The position numbers and the translations under genes are program-made. Of a stretch of DNA of 46,411 bases, positions 15,684-24,720 are shown in pieces (position 1 is the first letter of the stretch; every line of letters starts with the position of its first letter). Source of the stretch: an uncultured Helcococcus sp. (GTDB lineage: Bacteria; Bacillota; Clostridia; Tissierellales; Peptoniphilaceae); assembly GCA_937926545.1 (NCBI GenBank), contig CALAZW010000090.1, positions 1-46,411 on the forward strand. The letters run 5' to 3'. Under the pieces are notes generated by a model, which was given only the letters and a program-made list of their open reading frames with translations, did not search any database and had not been told where the DNA came from.

Positions 15684-16334
15684 ATCAAAAGAAATATTGA
15701 AAAAGTTTTATTGGTGGCCTTTATAGGCCTGGCCCTGTCAATTGGTATATATAATAATTATGCCAATAAAAAGGCTGAAGAAAAGACTGAGCAAACAGTA
15801 GAAGAGAACTTAGAAGAAAAAGAAATCCAAGAAGAAACTAAGAAAGAAATAGAAGAAGATAATCAAGATGACAATAAAATGATTATTGTCCATATTACAG
15901 GTTGTGTTAACAAAGAAGGGGTTTATGAATTAGACCAGGGAAGTAGACTAGACCAATTGGTTGATAGGGCTGGTGGCCTTACGGACCAGGCCAGCCTAAA
16001 GAGTATAAACCTGGCTATGAGACTAGAAGATGAGATGAAGGTTCATATTCCAAAAGAAGGAGAACTTGTAGAAGAGGCTCCAGAAGAGGAAAAAACAAGT
16101 CTAGTGTCTAAACCAAATGAAGGAAGTGCTAAGTCAACTGATGGCAAGATAGACCTTAATAAGGCAAGTGCTGAGGAGTTGATGACCCTGTCTGGAATTG
16201 GCGAGAAAAAAGCCCAAGATATAATAGACTATAGAGAGACTAATGGTTTTAATAAGATTGAAGATCTGCTAGAAATTAGTGGTATAGGAGAAAAGACCTT
16301 TGAAAAACTAAAGGACTCTATAAAAGTCAATTGA
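15684..16334 (+). CDS. comEA: ComEA-like DNA-binding protein with probable AUC start
   Basis: A membrane-anchored DNA receptor for competence. A hydrophobic anchor is followed by an acidic linker, an SLBB domain (VHITGCVNKEGVYEL to KVHIPKEGE) and two helix-hairpin-helix motifs (LMTLSGIGEKKAQDII and LLEISGIGEKTFEKL). The frame opens at 15660, yet no ATG, GTG or TTG occurs before TTG 15711 and GTG 15714. Those codons fall inside the anchor and have no ribosome binding site. ATC at 15684 lies ten bases after AAAGG (15669-15673) and gives a classic basic N-terminus (KRNIEK) before the anchor. I therefore propose an AUC start and 216 residues. comEB and comEC are not adjacent. Confidence 0.8.
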   Translation: MKRNIEKVLLVAFIGLALSIGIYNNYANKKAEEKTEQTVEENLEEKEIQEETKKEIEEDNQDDNKMIIVHITGCVNKEGVYELDQGSRLDQLVDRAGGLTDQASLKSINLAMRLEDEMKVHIPKEGELVEEAPEEEKTSLVSKPNEGSAKSTDGKIDLNKASAEELMTLSGIGEKKAQDIIDYRETNGFNKIEDLLEISGIGEKTFEKLKDSIKVN

Positions 16335-16359
16335 ATTAATAAATCAACTTTGATATAAT
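16331..16359 (+). promoter_or_regulatory. Promoter of secG
   Basis: TTGAAT at 16331-16336 and TATAAT at 16354-16359 with a 17-base spacer. The -35 box overlaps the comEA stop codon. Confidence 0.7.
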
Positions 16360-16392
16360 ACTAACCATGGATAAAATAAAGGGGAGTGTAAA

Positions 16393-16617
16393 ATGCAAAC
16401 ATTTTTAATTGTATTATTAATGATAGCTAGTGTATCAATAATTATAGCTACATTATTGCAAGAACCAAAGACTGAAGGAATGGGAACCTTAACCGGTAGT
16501 GAAACCAACGTTTTTGGTAAGATGGCACATAAATCTAAAGATGCAATACTATCGAAAATAGTAGTAGTTGCAGCTATTGTATTTATGGTGTCTGCAATAA
16601 TATTAGCTGCATTATAG
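16393..16617 (+). CDS. secG: Protein translocase subunit SecG
   Basis: A 74-residue protein with two membrane segments (about residues 2-19 and 54-73). The conserved loop between them, LLQEPKTEGMGTLTGSETNVFG, marks SecG. It supports SecA-driven export through SecYE. AAAGGGGAG precedes the ATG. It has its own promoter and terminator and lies before rnr-smpB, a common Firmicutes order. Confidence 0.92.
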   Translation: MQTFLIVLLMIASVSIIIATLLQEPKTEGMGTLTGSETNVFGKMAHKSKDAILSKIVVVAAIVFMVSAIILAAL

Positions 16618-16626
16618 AATGCATTT

Positions 16627-16655
16627 GTCATAGATTATGTCTATGACTTTTTTTA
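16627..16655 (+). terminator. Intrinsic terminator after secG
   Basis: GTCATAG, seven-base loop, CTATGAC, then eight Ts. An upstream in-frame ATG of the rnr frame lies within this element, which argues against it as the rnr start. Confidence 0.8.
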
Positions 16656-16675
16656 TAAAAAATAAAGGGGAAAGA

Positions 16676-18604
16676 ATGGAAAAAGATATAATTATTGGTA
16701 AGATTAGAACAAATAAAAAGGGTTTTGCTTTTTTTATACCCGAAGATGAAAACTATCCAGATGTTTTTATATCAAAGTTTGATATAAATGATGCTCTGGA
16801 CAATGATATAGTAGAAGTTGAAATAATTAAAGAAAAGACAGAAGATGCCAGTCCAGAAGGAAGGGTAGTAAAGGTAATAGAAAGAAATGAAGCCACTTTG
16901 ATAGGTAAGTTTCAAAGTGTAAAAAATTATGGCTTTGTAGTATTAGAAGATAAGAATGCCAGTCATGACATCTTTATTCCTAAAGAGGGAATGAAGAAGG
17001 CAAAAACAAATGACTTGGTAGTTGTTAAAATAGATAAATTTGATAAATCAGACAAGAACCCTACTGGTCATGTGGTTGAAGTCTTAGGGAATATAAACCA
17101 ACCAGGAGTAGACATTTTATCGATTGTAAAAAAGTATGATTTTCCTGTTGAATTTTCTAAAAAGACCAGGGCCTATGCCAAATCCTTAGATGATAAACTA
17201 AGACCGGCTGACTATAAGAATAGAAAGGATCTAAGAAATCTTTTAACTGTGACCATAGATGGCTATGATTCTAAGGACTTTGATGATGCTATTTCCATAG
17301 AAAAGAATGGAGACTTCTATGATCTTTATGTCCATATAGCTGATGTATCCCATTACGTTGGAGAAAACAGTCCTATAGATAGGGATGCCTATCAAAGGGG
17401 AAATTCAGTTTATTTGATGGATAGGGTCATACCCATGCTACCAGAAAAACTATCCAATGGGATTTGTTCTTTAAATCCACAGGAAGATAGGTTGGCTGTG
17501 ACTGTAAAGATGACCATAAATAAGAATGGCAAGGTTAAGGATTATAGTTTCTATGAATCTGTAATAAAATCAGACCACAGGCTTATCTATGATGATGTTT
17601 CAGATTTTTTAGAGGACAAGGCTAATATTTTCCATGATAAAAAATTGGAAGAGGCTCTTTTAATGATGTATGATTTATCAAAAAAAATAGAGAAGAGACG
17701 TCAGGATAGGGGGAGCATTGATTTTAAATTTAACGAGGCCAGAATAGAGTTGGATAAAAAAGGCAAGGTTAAGGATATAAGCATAGAGGAAAGAAGAGTT
17801 TCCAATCAGATTATAGAAAACTTTATGATTATAACCAATGAAGTTGTCGGTGGACACTTTGCCAATATGGATGTGGCCTTTCTTTATAGGGTCCATGAAA
17901 AACCAGATGAAGAAAAAGTGACAGAATTTAAAAGGATGATTGGAAGATTTGGCTTGGTAATTAAGGGCCAGGACCTATATCCTAAAGATTTCCAACAATT
18001 GTTAAAAGAAGTTGAAGGCAAAAAAGAGGAAGTTTTAATAAATAATGTTATGCTAAGGACTATGAAAAAGGCTGAATATAGAAGAAATGCTGATATTCAC
18101 TTTGGTTTAGCTTCTATGAATTACTCACATTTTACAGCACCTATCCGTAGGTACTCAGATCTTGTCGTTCATAGAATACTAAAAGATAGTCTAAAGGGAA
18201 AAATAAGAAAAGAAAAAGATTCTTACCTGAAAAAATTAGATGAAATAGCAGAAAGAGTATCAACCAGGGAAAGGGTTGCTGAAGAAGCTGAAAGAGAAGT
18301 TGTAGATCTTAAAAAATGTGAATATATGCTAGACTATATAGGAGATAGCTTCGATGGAGTTATAACCTCTGTAACTGGTTTTGGATTCTTCGTTGAATTA
18401 GCAAACACAGTAGAAGGCCTAGTTCACATGAGAAATTTAAGGGATGATTATTATATATTTGATGAAGAAAACTACCATATAATAGGTGAACATACTGGAA
18501 GAAAATTTGAACTGGGTCAAACAGTTAGAATAAAAGTAGATAATGTTACTATGGAATCTAGAGAGATTGATTTTAAGTTGGTGGAGAAAGATGACAAAAA
18601 ATAA
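16676..18604 (+). CDS. rnr: Ribonuclease R
   Basis: A 642-residue 3'-5' exoribonuclease that degrades structured RNA and works with trans-translation. It has N-terminal cold-shock-like domains (IRTNKKGFAFFIPEDENYPDVFI and GKFQSVKNYGFVVLEDK), then the catalytic RNB domain with metal ligands in GYDSKDFDDAIS (near residue 196) and the SHFTAPIRRYSDLVVHR segment. A C-terminal S1 domain (GDSFDGVITSVTGFGFFVEL) follows. I chose the ATG at 16676 because it follows AAAGGGGAAAG; the frame opens at 16637 inside the secG terminator. Its end overlaps smpB by 14 bases. Confidence 0.95.
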   Translation: MEKDIIIGKIRTNKKGFAFFIPEDENYPDVFISKFDINDALDNDIVEVEIIKEKTEDASPEGRVVKVIERNEATLIGKFQSVKNYGFVVLEDKNASHDIFIPKEGMKKAKTNDLVVVKIDKFDKSDKNPTGHVVEVLGNINQPGVDILSIVKKYDFPVEFSKKTRAYAKSLDDKLRPADYKNRKDLRNLLTVTIDGYDSKDFDDAISIEKNGDFYDLYVHIADVSHYVGENSPIDRDAYQRGNSVYLMDRVIPMLPEKLSNGICSLNPQEDRLAVTVKMTINKNGKVKDYSFYESVIKSDHRLIYDDVSDFLEDKANIFHDKKLEEALLMMYDLSKKIEKRRQDRGSIDFKFNEARIELDKKGKVKDISIEERRVSNQIIENFMIITNEVVGGHFANMDVAFLYRVHEKPDEEKVTEFKRMIGRFGLVIKGQDLYPKDFQQLLKEVEGKKEEVLINNVMLRTMKKAEYRRNADIHFGLASMNYSHFTAPIRRYSDLVVHRILKDSLKGKIRKEKDSYLKKLDEIAERVSTRERVAEEAEREVVDLKKCEYMLDYIGDSFDGVITSVTGFGFFVELANTVEGLVHMRNLRDDYYIFDEENYHIIGEHTGRKFELGQTVRIKVDNVTMESREIDFKLVEKDDKK

Positions 18605-19046
18605 GATTATTGCTAATAATAAAAAAGCTAAACATGAATATTTCTTGGAAGACTTTATGGAAGCAGGAATTGTCCTAAAAGGAACCGAGGTAAAAAGTAT
18701 TAGACAGGGTAAGGTTTCTATAAAAGAAGCCTACTGTAATATGAAAAATGGTGAAGTCTATATTTATGGTATGCATATAAGTCCTTATGAACATGGGAAT
18801 ATAAATAATGTGGATCCTATAAGGCCAAGAAAACTACTTCTAAATAGAAGAGAAATTAATAAGTTGGCTGGAAAGATAAATGAAAAGGGCTATACCCTGG
18901 TTCCCGTATCAGTTAATTTGAGAAAAGACCTGGTAAAAATAGATATAGCCTTGGGTAAGGGTAAAAAATTATATGATAAGAGGGCTGATTTAGCCAAGAA
19001 GGATGCTCAAAGAAGAATAGAGCAAGCAACAGGATATAACTATTAA
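18591..19046 (+). CDS. smpB: SsrA-binding protein SmpB
   Basis: A 151-residue SmpB, the partner of tmRNA in rescuing stalled ribosomes. The conserved N-terminus is NKKAKHEYFLEDFMEAGIVL followed by GTEVKSIRQGKVS; the basic tail is KLYDKRADLAKKDAQRRIEQ. I chose ATG 18591, preceded by GGTGGAGAAAG inside rnr. The overlap with rnr couples tmRNA-tagging and mRNA decay genes. No ssrA gene is visible after it. Confidence 0.96.
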   Translation: MTKNKIIANNKKAKHEYFLEDFMEAGIVLKGTEVKSIRQGKVSIKEAYCNMKNGEVYIYGMHISPYEHGNINNVDPIRPRKLLLNRREINKLAGKINEKGYTLVPVSVNLRKDLVKIDIALGKGKKLYDKRADLAKKDAQRRIEQATGYNY

Positions 19047-19047
19047 A

Positions 19048-19073
19048 AAAAGAACTGGTAATCCAGTTCTTTT
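19048..19073. terminator. Bidirectional terminator between smpB and hutI
   Basis: AAAAGAACTGG, loop TAAT, CCAGTTCTTTT: a perfect 11-base-pair stem with A and T flanks that works on both strands. The two genes are convergent and the hutI stop codon lies in its edge. Confidence 0.85.
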
Positions 19074-20313
19074 AAAATACTAATTTCCCATTTTTATAAA
19101 CACTTGTTACATTATTAACCCCTAAATTATAGAAAATAAAATCTATATTGGGAGCATTAAAAATTGTTATATCTGCTTTTTTACCTTTAGTAAAGGAACC
19201 AACTTGATTATTGGCTATACTATGGCTGGCATTTATAGTAACTGCATTTAAAACCTCTATAGGAGTTAACCTCATCTTATAGACTGCTATAAACATGGCA
19301 AACTGTAGGTTTTCACTAGGACAGCTACCTGGATTAAAATCACTGCAAATGGTTAGGGCATTTCCATAGTCTAAAAACTTTCTAGCATCAGCATAGGTTT
19401 CCTTCATAAGACTGAAGGTTGTTGCCGGTAGAAGGTTGGCTATAACATTGTTTTCAGCCATTAATTTCATGCCTTCTTCTGAAGCTGCCATAAGATGCTC
19501 TGCAGATATGGCCTCTACTTCTGCTGCCAATTCAGCCCCTCCCAAGGAAACTATTTCATCGGCATGAACCCTAGGTATAAGATTGAACTTCTTACCTGCT
19601 TCTAAAATTTTTCTAGATTGGTCCACACTAAAAACTCCATCTTCACAAAAGACATCATTAAAGCTAGCCAGTTTCTTTTCAGCCACTTCAGGTATGATCT
19701 CATCAATAATATAGTCTACATAGTCATCTGTTGACTCAAACTCAGGTGGGGTAGCATGGGCTGCCATAAGGGTTGGATAAAGATCTATAGAATGATTTTG
19801 GTTTAATTTTTTTATAACCTCTAATTGTTTAAGTTCATTTTCTAAATTTAGACCATAGCCGCTCTTAGCCTCTACAGATGTAACTCCATAGGCCAACATT
19901 TTATCTAAATTCCCATAGGCCTTTTCATAAAGTTCTTCAAAGCTAGCCTCTCTAGTACTTTTCAAGGTACTTAAAATTCCTCCTCCAGCCTGTAGAATTT
20001 CCATATACTCCATGCCATTAAGCTTCATAGAAAATTCATGCTCCCTGCTACCACCAAAAACCAGGTGGGTGTGGGCATCAATAAGACCTGGACTGGCAAC
20101 TTTTCCTGAACAGTCTCTTAGGTAAGTGCTAGGGGCAATAAGCTTCTTATAGTCATCACCTTGGCCAACATCTAAAATGAAATCATCTTTTATGGCAATA
20201 AAGCCATTTTTAAGGATATTTGCCTGGTTCATCTCCTTGCCCTTAAGGGGCCTATTATTATCTAGAGGGGAGAAAACCTCTTCAAAATTATAAAGTATTA
20301 AATCTGCGAACAT
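19072..20313 (-). CDS. hutI: Imidazolonepropionase
   Basis: A 413-residue amidohydrolase that opens imidazolonepropionate to formiminoglutamate, the third step of histidine degradation. Metal ligands are in GLIDAHTHLVFGG (near residue 76) and RVHADEIVSLGGA (near residue 249), with AEHLMAASEEG and the late TICSDFNPGSCPSENL segment that holds the conserved aspartate. Length is typical. GGAGGT precedes the ATG. It lies downstream of the flavoprotein gene on the same strand, with a hairpin between them, and diverges as a unit from hutU. Confidence 0.95.
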   Translation of the reverse strand: MFADLILYNFEEVFSPLDNNRPLKGKEMNQANILKNGFIAIKDDFILDVGQGDDYKKLIAPSTYLRDCSGKVASPGLIDAHTHLVFGGSREHEFSMKLNGMEYMEILQAGGGILSTLKSTREASFEELYEKAYGNLDKMLAYGVTSVEAKSGYGLNLENELKQLEVIKKLNQNHSIDLYPTLMAAHATPPEFESTDDYVDYIIDEIIPEVAEKKLASFNDVFCEDGVFSVDQSRKILEAGKKFNLIPRVHADEIVSLGGAELAAEVEAISAEHLMAASEEGMKLMAENNVIANLLPATTFSLMKETYADARKFLDYGNALTICSDFNPGSCPSENLQFAMFIAVYKMRLTPIEVLNAVTINASHSIANNQVGSFTKGKKADITIFNAPNIDFIFYNLGVNNVTSVYKNGKLVF

Positions 20314-20323
20314 TTTACCTCCA

Positions 20324-20352
20324 TATAAAGAAAAGCTGTAGAATCTACAGCT
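20324..20352 (-). terminator. Hairpin between the flavoprotein gene and hutI
   Basis: Read on the minus strand: AGCTGTAG, loop ATT, CTACAGCT, then TTTTCTTT. It starts just behind the flavoprotein stop codon and ends 11 bases before the hutI start, so it is probably a partial terminator within a two-gene unit. Confidence 0.6.
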
Positions 20353-20358
20353 CTTATC

Positions 20359-21045
20359 TTAGTAACCCATAAAGTTATCCATTTTAATATTAGATTTTTC
20401 TATTCCTAAAGCTTCTAGTTTACCGCTAATAAAGTTATTCATACCTGGTGAACCAGCTATTAAATACTCGGCTTCATTTTGGTTTTCCTTAGCGTAAGCT
20501 TCTATCTTATCAGTAAATTCATTTCTATCTGAAACAAAGTGGAAATCTAAGTTTGCCATATCAGCTATGATATCCTTGAAGGTATCTTCATAAGCAAATT
20601 CTCCTCTGTCATCAGAATAAAGAACTGTTATTTCATTGTTAACATTATCTTTTTGTAAGTGTCTTAGAATAGATCTAATTGGTGTAATACCAATACCACC
20701 AGCCATGATAAATGACTTTTTATATTCAGGGTGAATGTTAAAGTTTCCTAAAGGATTTGCCATTAGAATAAAATCTCCCACATTCATCTTCAATAGTTCT
20801 TTTTTATAAGCTGAACATTTTTCTTCTATTCTTGTAGTAGCCATAATAAAACCATCTTCCATAGATGAAGCTATACTAAATATTCTAAAATCTTTTTCAC
20901 CTTCTGGTAGATTCGCATCTTTTAACTTGAACATGGCATGTTGACCTGCCCCCCAAGTTAAGCCTTCACTTGGTTCAAAAATAAAACTATAAGTATCAGA
21001 TGTTTCTTTAATTATTTCTCTAAGCTTTAATTCGTTAAAATTCAT
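20359..21045 (-). CDS. Ferredoxin/flavodoxin reductase-like FAD-NAD(P) flavoprotein
   Basis: A 228-residue protein of the ferredoxin-NADP reductase superfamily. The FAD-binding barrel has FRIFSIASS near residue 53, the usual RxYS position. The NAD(P)-binding half starts with FIMAGGIGITPIRSILRHL near residue 111, and the C-terminus DNFMGY is of the type that stacks on the flavin. There is no [2Fe-2S] domain, so a separate electron carrier is expected. It sits between divergent hut genes and shares their control region. A role in histidine catabolism is not obvious, because no hut reaction is a redox step. AAAGGAG seven bases before the ATG supports the start. Confidence 0.8.
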   Translation of the reverse strand: MNFNELKLREIIKETSDTYSFIFEPSEGLTWGAGQHAMFKLKDANLPEGEKDFRIFSIASSMEDGFIMATTRIEEKCSAYKKELLKMNVGDFILMANPLGNFNIHPEYKKSFIMAGGIGITPIRSILRHLQKDNVNNEITVLYSDDRGEFAYEDTFKDIIADMANLDFHFVSDRNEFTDKIEAYAKENQNEAEYLIAGSPGMNNFISGKLEALGIEKSNIKMDNFMGY

Positions 21046-21076
21046 ATAAGTCTCCTTTCATCTCGCCTATGATAAC

Positions 21077-21082
21077 ATTATA
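21077..21082 (-). promoter_or_regulatory. -10 element for the leftward flavoprotein-hutI unit
   Basis: TATAAT on the minus strand, 32 bases before the start codon, with TTTGTA 16 bases further upstream as a possible -35. It lies within an imperfect palindrome (GATAACATTATATC) that could also be a regulator site. Confidence 0.5.
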
Positions 21083-21138
21083 TCATTTTATTCTAAAATA
21101 CAAAATATATTCATTATTTTTTATTAAACTTTTTATAG

Positions 21139-21144
21139 TATAAT
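21139..21144 (+). promoter_or_regulatory. -10 element for hutU-hutH-ftcD-fchA
   Basis: TATAAT 28 bases before the hutU ATG. The region at -35 is only T-rich, with no good TTGACA match, which suggests dependence on an activator or relief of repression. The divergent promoters are about 56 bases apart. Confidence 0.5.
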
Positions 21145-21172
21145 AGAATAAAGCAAACAAAGGAGGATTCAA

Positions 21173-23191
21173 ATGAAAGAATTTAGCGGATGTATTAATT
21201 TAGAAAATGGGCTACCTGAGAAAAAGGAGTTCATAGAAGGAATAAGGAGGGCTCCAGATAGGGGCTTTAGATTGACCAAGGACCAGACTAAAATAGCATT
21301 GAAAAATGCTTTAAGATATATACCAGAAGAATATCATGAAGAATTAATTCCAGAGTTTTTAGAAGAACTTACTACTTATGGAAGAATCTACGGCTATAGA
21401 TTTAGGCCAAAGGGTAGAATCTATGGCAGGCCTATAGATGACTATAAGGGAAAATTTTTAGAGGCCAAGGCCTTTCAAGTTATGATAGACAATAACTTGG
21501 ATTTTGAGGTGGCCCTTTATCCTTATGAGCTAGTAACCTATGGTGAGACAGGTTCCGTTTTACAAAACTGGATGCAATACCTACTGGTAAAACAATATTT
21601 GGAAGTAATGGAGGAAGATCAAACCCTTGTAATTCAATCTGGTCATCCCCTAGGGCTTTTCAAGTCCAGAAGGAATTCTCCTAAGGTAATAATAACAAAT
21701 GCTCTTATGATAGGAATGTTTGATAATATAGAAGATTGGGAAATTGCTGAGCAAATGGGAGTGGCCAATTATGGCCAAATGACAGCGGGTGGTTGGATGT
21801 ACATAGGACCGCAAGGTATAGTTCATGGAACCTATAACACCATTTTAAATGCAGGTAGAATGAAGCTGGGTATCAAGGAAGATGAGGACTTGGCAGGTAA
21901 ATTATTTGTAACATCTGGCCTGGGAGGTATGAGTGGGGCCCAAGGTAAGGCTGCTGAAATCTCAGGAGCTGTGGGTATTATAGCAGAAGTGGACAAGTCT
22001 AGGATTATGACAAGATATGATCAAGGATGGATTTCAAAGGTATCTGATGATTTGGATGAGGTTTTTGCCTGGTCCAAAGAAGCTTTGGCAGATAAAGAAG
22101 CCTTGTCCATAGCCTATCATGGAAATATAGTTGACTTACTAGCCTATGTGGTGGATAAGAATATTAAAATAGACCTATTATCAGACCAAACTTCCTGCCA
22201 CAATGTTTATAATGGTGGCTATTGTCCAGTGGGCATAAGCTTTGAAGAAAGAACCAAGATGCTTGCAGAAAATCCAGTTGAGTTTAGCAAGCTGGTAGAT
22301 GAAACCTTAAAAAAACACTTTGAATTAATAAAGATTTTAACCTCTAGGGGAGTCTATTTCTTTGACTACGGAAACTCCTTTATGAAGGCTATTTATGATT
22401 CAGGAGTAAAGGAAATTTCCAAAAATAAAATAGATGATAAGGATGGTTTTATTTGGCCTTCCTATGTGGAAGATATAATGGGACCTATGTTATTTGATTA
22501 TGGATATGGACCTTTTAGATGGGTATGCCTAAGTGGAAATCATGAAGACTTGGTAAAAACAGACCATGCAGCCATGGAATGTATAGATCCTAGTAGAAGA
22601 TACCAAGACAGAGATAATTATAACTGGATAAGAGATGCAGAAAAGAATAAACTAGTAGTTGGTACAGAAGCCAGAATCCTTTATCAGGATGCAGAAGGTA
22701 GGGTAAAAATAGCCCTTAAATTTAATGAAATGGTAAGAGAGGGGCTAGTTGGACCTATAATGTTGGGTAGAGACCATCACGATGTATCCGGAACGGATTC
22801 ACCATTTAGAGAAACTGCCAATATTAAGGATGGTTCAAATGTTATGGCTGATATGGCTGTTCAATCCTTTGCGGGAAATGCTGCTAGAGGTATGAGTTTA
22901 ATTGCCCTACACAATGGTGGAGGAGTAGGTATTGGCAAATCAGTCAATGGTGGTTTTGGCCTTGTCTTAGACGGTAGCGAAAGAGTTGATGAAATAATTA
23001 AATTATCCTTAACTTGGGATGTTATGGGAGGCGTTGCGAGAAGGGCCTGGGCTAGAAATGAAAACTCTATTTCTACAGCCAAGGAATTTAATGAGAAAAA
23101 TGAAGACAATCATATAACCATACCATATTTGGCAGATGAAAAGTTAATAGATAAATATATGAAAGAAGAGGAAAAAGTATGGGAAAAATAA
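21173..23191 (+). CDS. hutU: Urocanate hydratase
   Basis: A 672-residue urocanase that adds water to urocanate to give imidazolonepropionate, using NAD+ as an electrophile. The conserved stretch QMTAGGWMYIGPQGIVHGTYNT is near residue 202, a dinucleotide-binding GLGGMSGAQGKA near residue 246, and the active-site region TSCHNVYNGGYCPVG near residue 342. It belongs to the longer (about 670-residue) form found in clostridia, compared with about 555 residues in Pseudomonas and Bacillus. AAAGGAGG precedes the ATG. Its end overlaps hutH by 13 bases. Confidence 0.95.
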   Translation: MKEFSGCINLENGLPEKKEFIEGIRRAPDRGFRLTKDQTKIALKNALRYIPEEYHEELIPEFLEELTTYGRIYGYRFRPKGRIYGRPIDDYKGKFLEAKAFQVMIDNNLDFEVALYPYELVTYGETGSVLQNWMQYLLVKQYLEVMEEDQTLVIQSGHPLGLFKSRRNSPKVIITNALMIGMFDNIEDWEIAEQMGVANYGQMTAGGWMYIGPQGIVHGTYNTILNAGRMKLGIKEDEDLAGKLFVTSGLGGMSGAQGKAAEISGAVGIIAEVDKSRIMTRYDQGWISKVSDDLDEVFAWSKEALADKEALSIAYHGNIVDLLAYVVDKNIKIDLLSDQTSCHNVYNGGYCPVGISFEERTKMLAENPVEFSKLVDETLKKHFELIKILTSRGVYFFDYGNSFMKAIYDSGVKEISKNKIDDKDGFIWPSYVEDIMGPMLFDYGYGPFRWVCLSGNHEDLVKTDHAAMECIDPSRRYQDRDNYNWIRDAEKNKLVVGTEARILYQDAEGRVKIALKFNEMVREGLVGPIMLGRDHHDVSGTDSPFRETANIKDGSNVMADMAVQSFAGNAARGMSLIALHNGGGVGIGKSVNGGFGLVLDGSERVDEIIKLSLTWDVMGGVARRAWARNENSISTAKEFNEKNEDNHITIPYLADEKLIDKYMKEEEKVWEK

Positions 23192-24711
23192 TAATAGATG
23201 GAAGTAATTTAACCTTAGAAGACGTCATTAAGGTAGCCAGAAAAGACTATCTTGTTGAAATAGATGAAAGTGCCATAGAAAAGGTTGAAAGATCAAGAAA
23301 AATAATAGATAAGATTGTGGACGACCAAAAGGTTGTTTATGGAGTAACTACTGGGTTTGGTTCCTTGTGTAATATGTCTATAAGTAAGAGAGATACTAAG
23401 CAATTACAAGAAAATCTAATCAGATCCCACGCCTGTGGTTTTGGTCAAGAATTTAATAGGGAAACAGTAAGGGCTATTATGCTAATAAGAATTAACTCTC
23501 TTATCAAGGGCTATTCAGGTATTAGGTTGGAAACCATAGAGACCCTTTTGGCCATGTTAAATAAGAAGGTTCATCCTAGTATTCCAGAAAAGGGTTCTCT
23601 AGGAGCTTCTGGAGATTTGGCTCCTTTAGCCCATATGGTTTTACCTATGATAGGCCTGGGAGAAGCAGAATATGATGGAATCGTTTATGAGGGGATTTTT
23701 GCCATGAGAGAGGCCGGAATAGAGCCTATTCAGTTGGATGCCAAGGAAGGCCTGGCCCTAATAAATGGAACCACTGTTTTAACTGCTGTGGGAGCTCTAG
23801 TTTTATATGATGCCATTCAATTGGAAAAGCATGCAGATATAATAGCAGCTCTTACCATGGAAGCCCAAAGGGGAATAATAGATGCCTTTGATGAAAGACT
23901 TCACGTAATAAGACCTCATAAAGGTCAGGTAAAAACTGCTGAAAATATTAGAAAACTTACAGAAGGTTCAGAATATGTTACAGCCCAAGGAGAACTTAGG
24001 GTACAAGACCCATACTCCTTAAGATGTATACCTCAAGTTCATGGTGCAACCAAGGACTCCCTTTATTTCTTAAAGGAAAAGGTGGAAATAGAAATAAACT
24101 CTGTTACGGATAATCCTATAGTGACCTTGGAAGGGGACGTTATATCTGGTGGTAACTTCCACGGAGAACCTATGGCCATACCATTTGACTATATGGGAAT
24201 AGCCATAGCAGAAATTGGAAATATCTCAGAAAGAAGATTGGAAAGGTTAATAAATGGACAATTAAGTGACCATCCATCATTCTTAGTAAAACATATGGGC
24301 TTAAACTCAGGCTTTATGATAACCCAATATGCAGCTGCCTCCTTGGTTAGTGAAAATAAGGTCTTGGCTCATCCAGCTTCAGTTGACTCTATACCTTCTA
24401 GTGAAAACCAAGAAGATATAGTAAGTATGGGAACAATAGCTGCTAGAAAGGCTAGAGACATAGCTGATAATGTGAGTAGAGTTTTAGCTACTGAGTATAT
24501 GGCTGCTTGTCAGGCACTAGACTTTAGAGATAAGATGGAAATGGGTAGGGGAACTAAAATTGCCTATGAAGAGTTTAGAAAATACAATAGATTTATAGAA
24601 AATGATAAAGATATAGAAATGTATAGGGAGTTGGATGATGCTAGTTTAACCATCTACTCCAATCAAATAGTGGAAAAAGTTGAAAAGGAACTTAATATAG
24701 AATTATTTTAA
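23179..24711 (+). CDS. hutH: Histidine ammonia-lyase
   Basis: A 510-residue lyase that deaminates histidine to urocanate, the first step of the pathway. The tripeptide that forms the MIO cofactor is A143-S144-G145 in GSLGASGDLAPL. Tyrosine VYGVTTGFG near residue 53 and QDPYSLRC near residue 277 are further family marks. The overlap with hutU (GAAAAAGTATGGG) implies coupled translation. Length is normal. Confidence 0.96.
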   Translation: MGKIIIDGSNLTLEDVIKVARKDYLVEIDESAIEKVERSRKIIDKIVDDQKVVYGVTTGFGSLCNMSISKRDTKQLQENLIRSHACGFGQEFNRETVRAIMLIRINSLIKGYSGIRLETIETLLAMLNKKVHPSIPEKGSLGASGDLAPLAHMVLPMIGLGEAEYDGIVYEGIFAMREAGIEPIQLDAKEGLALINGTTVLTAVGALVLYDAIQLEKHADIIAALTMEAQRGIIDAFDERLHVIRPHKGQVKTAENIRKLTEGSEYVTAQGELRVQDPYSLRCIPQVHGATKDSLYFLKEKVEIEINSVTDNPIVTLEGDVISGGNFHGEPMAIPFDYMGIAIAEIGNISERRLERLINGQLSDHPSFLVKHMGLNSGFMITQYAAASLVSENKVLAHPASVDSIPSSENQEDIVSMGTIAARKARDIADNVSRVLATEYMAACQALDFRDKMEMGRGTKIAYEEFRKYNRFIENDKDIEMYRELDDASLTIYSNQIVEKVEKELNIELF

Positions 24712-24720
24712 GGAGCAAAA

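Noticed and set aside
16637..16675. Upstream start for rnr
   Set aside because: It would begin inside the secG terminator. The ATG at 16676 has a clear ribosome binding site and gives the normal N-terminus.
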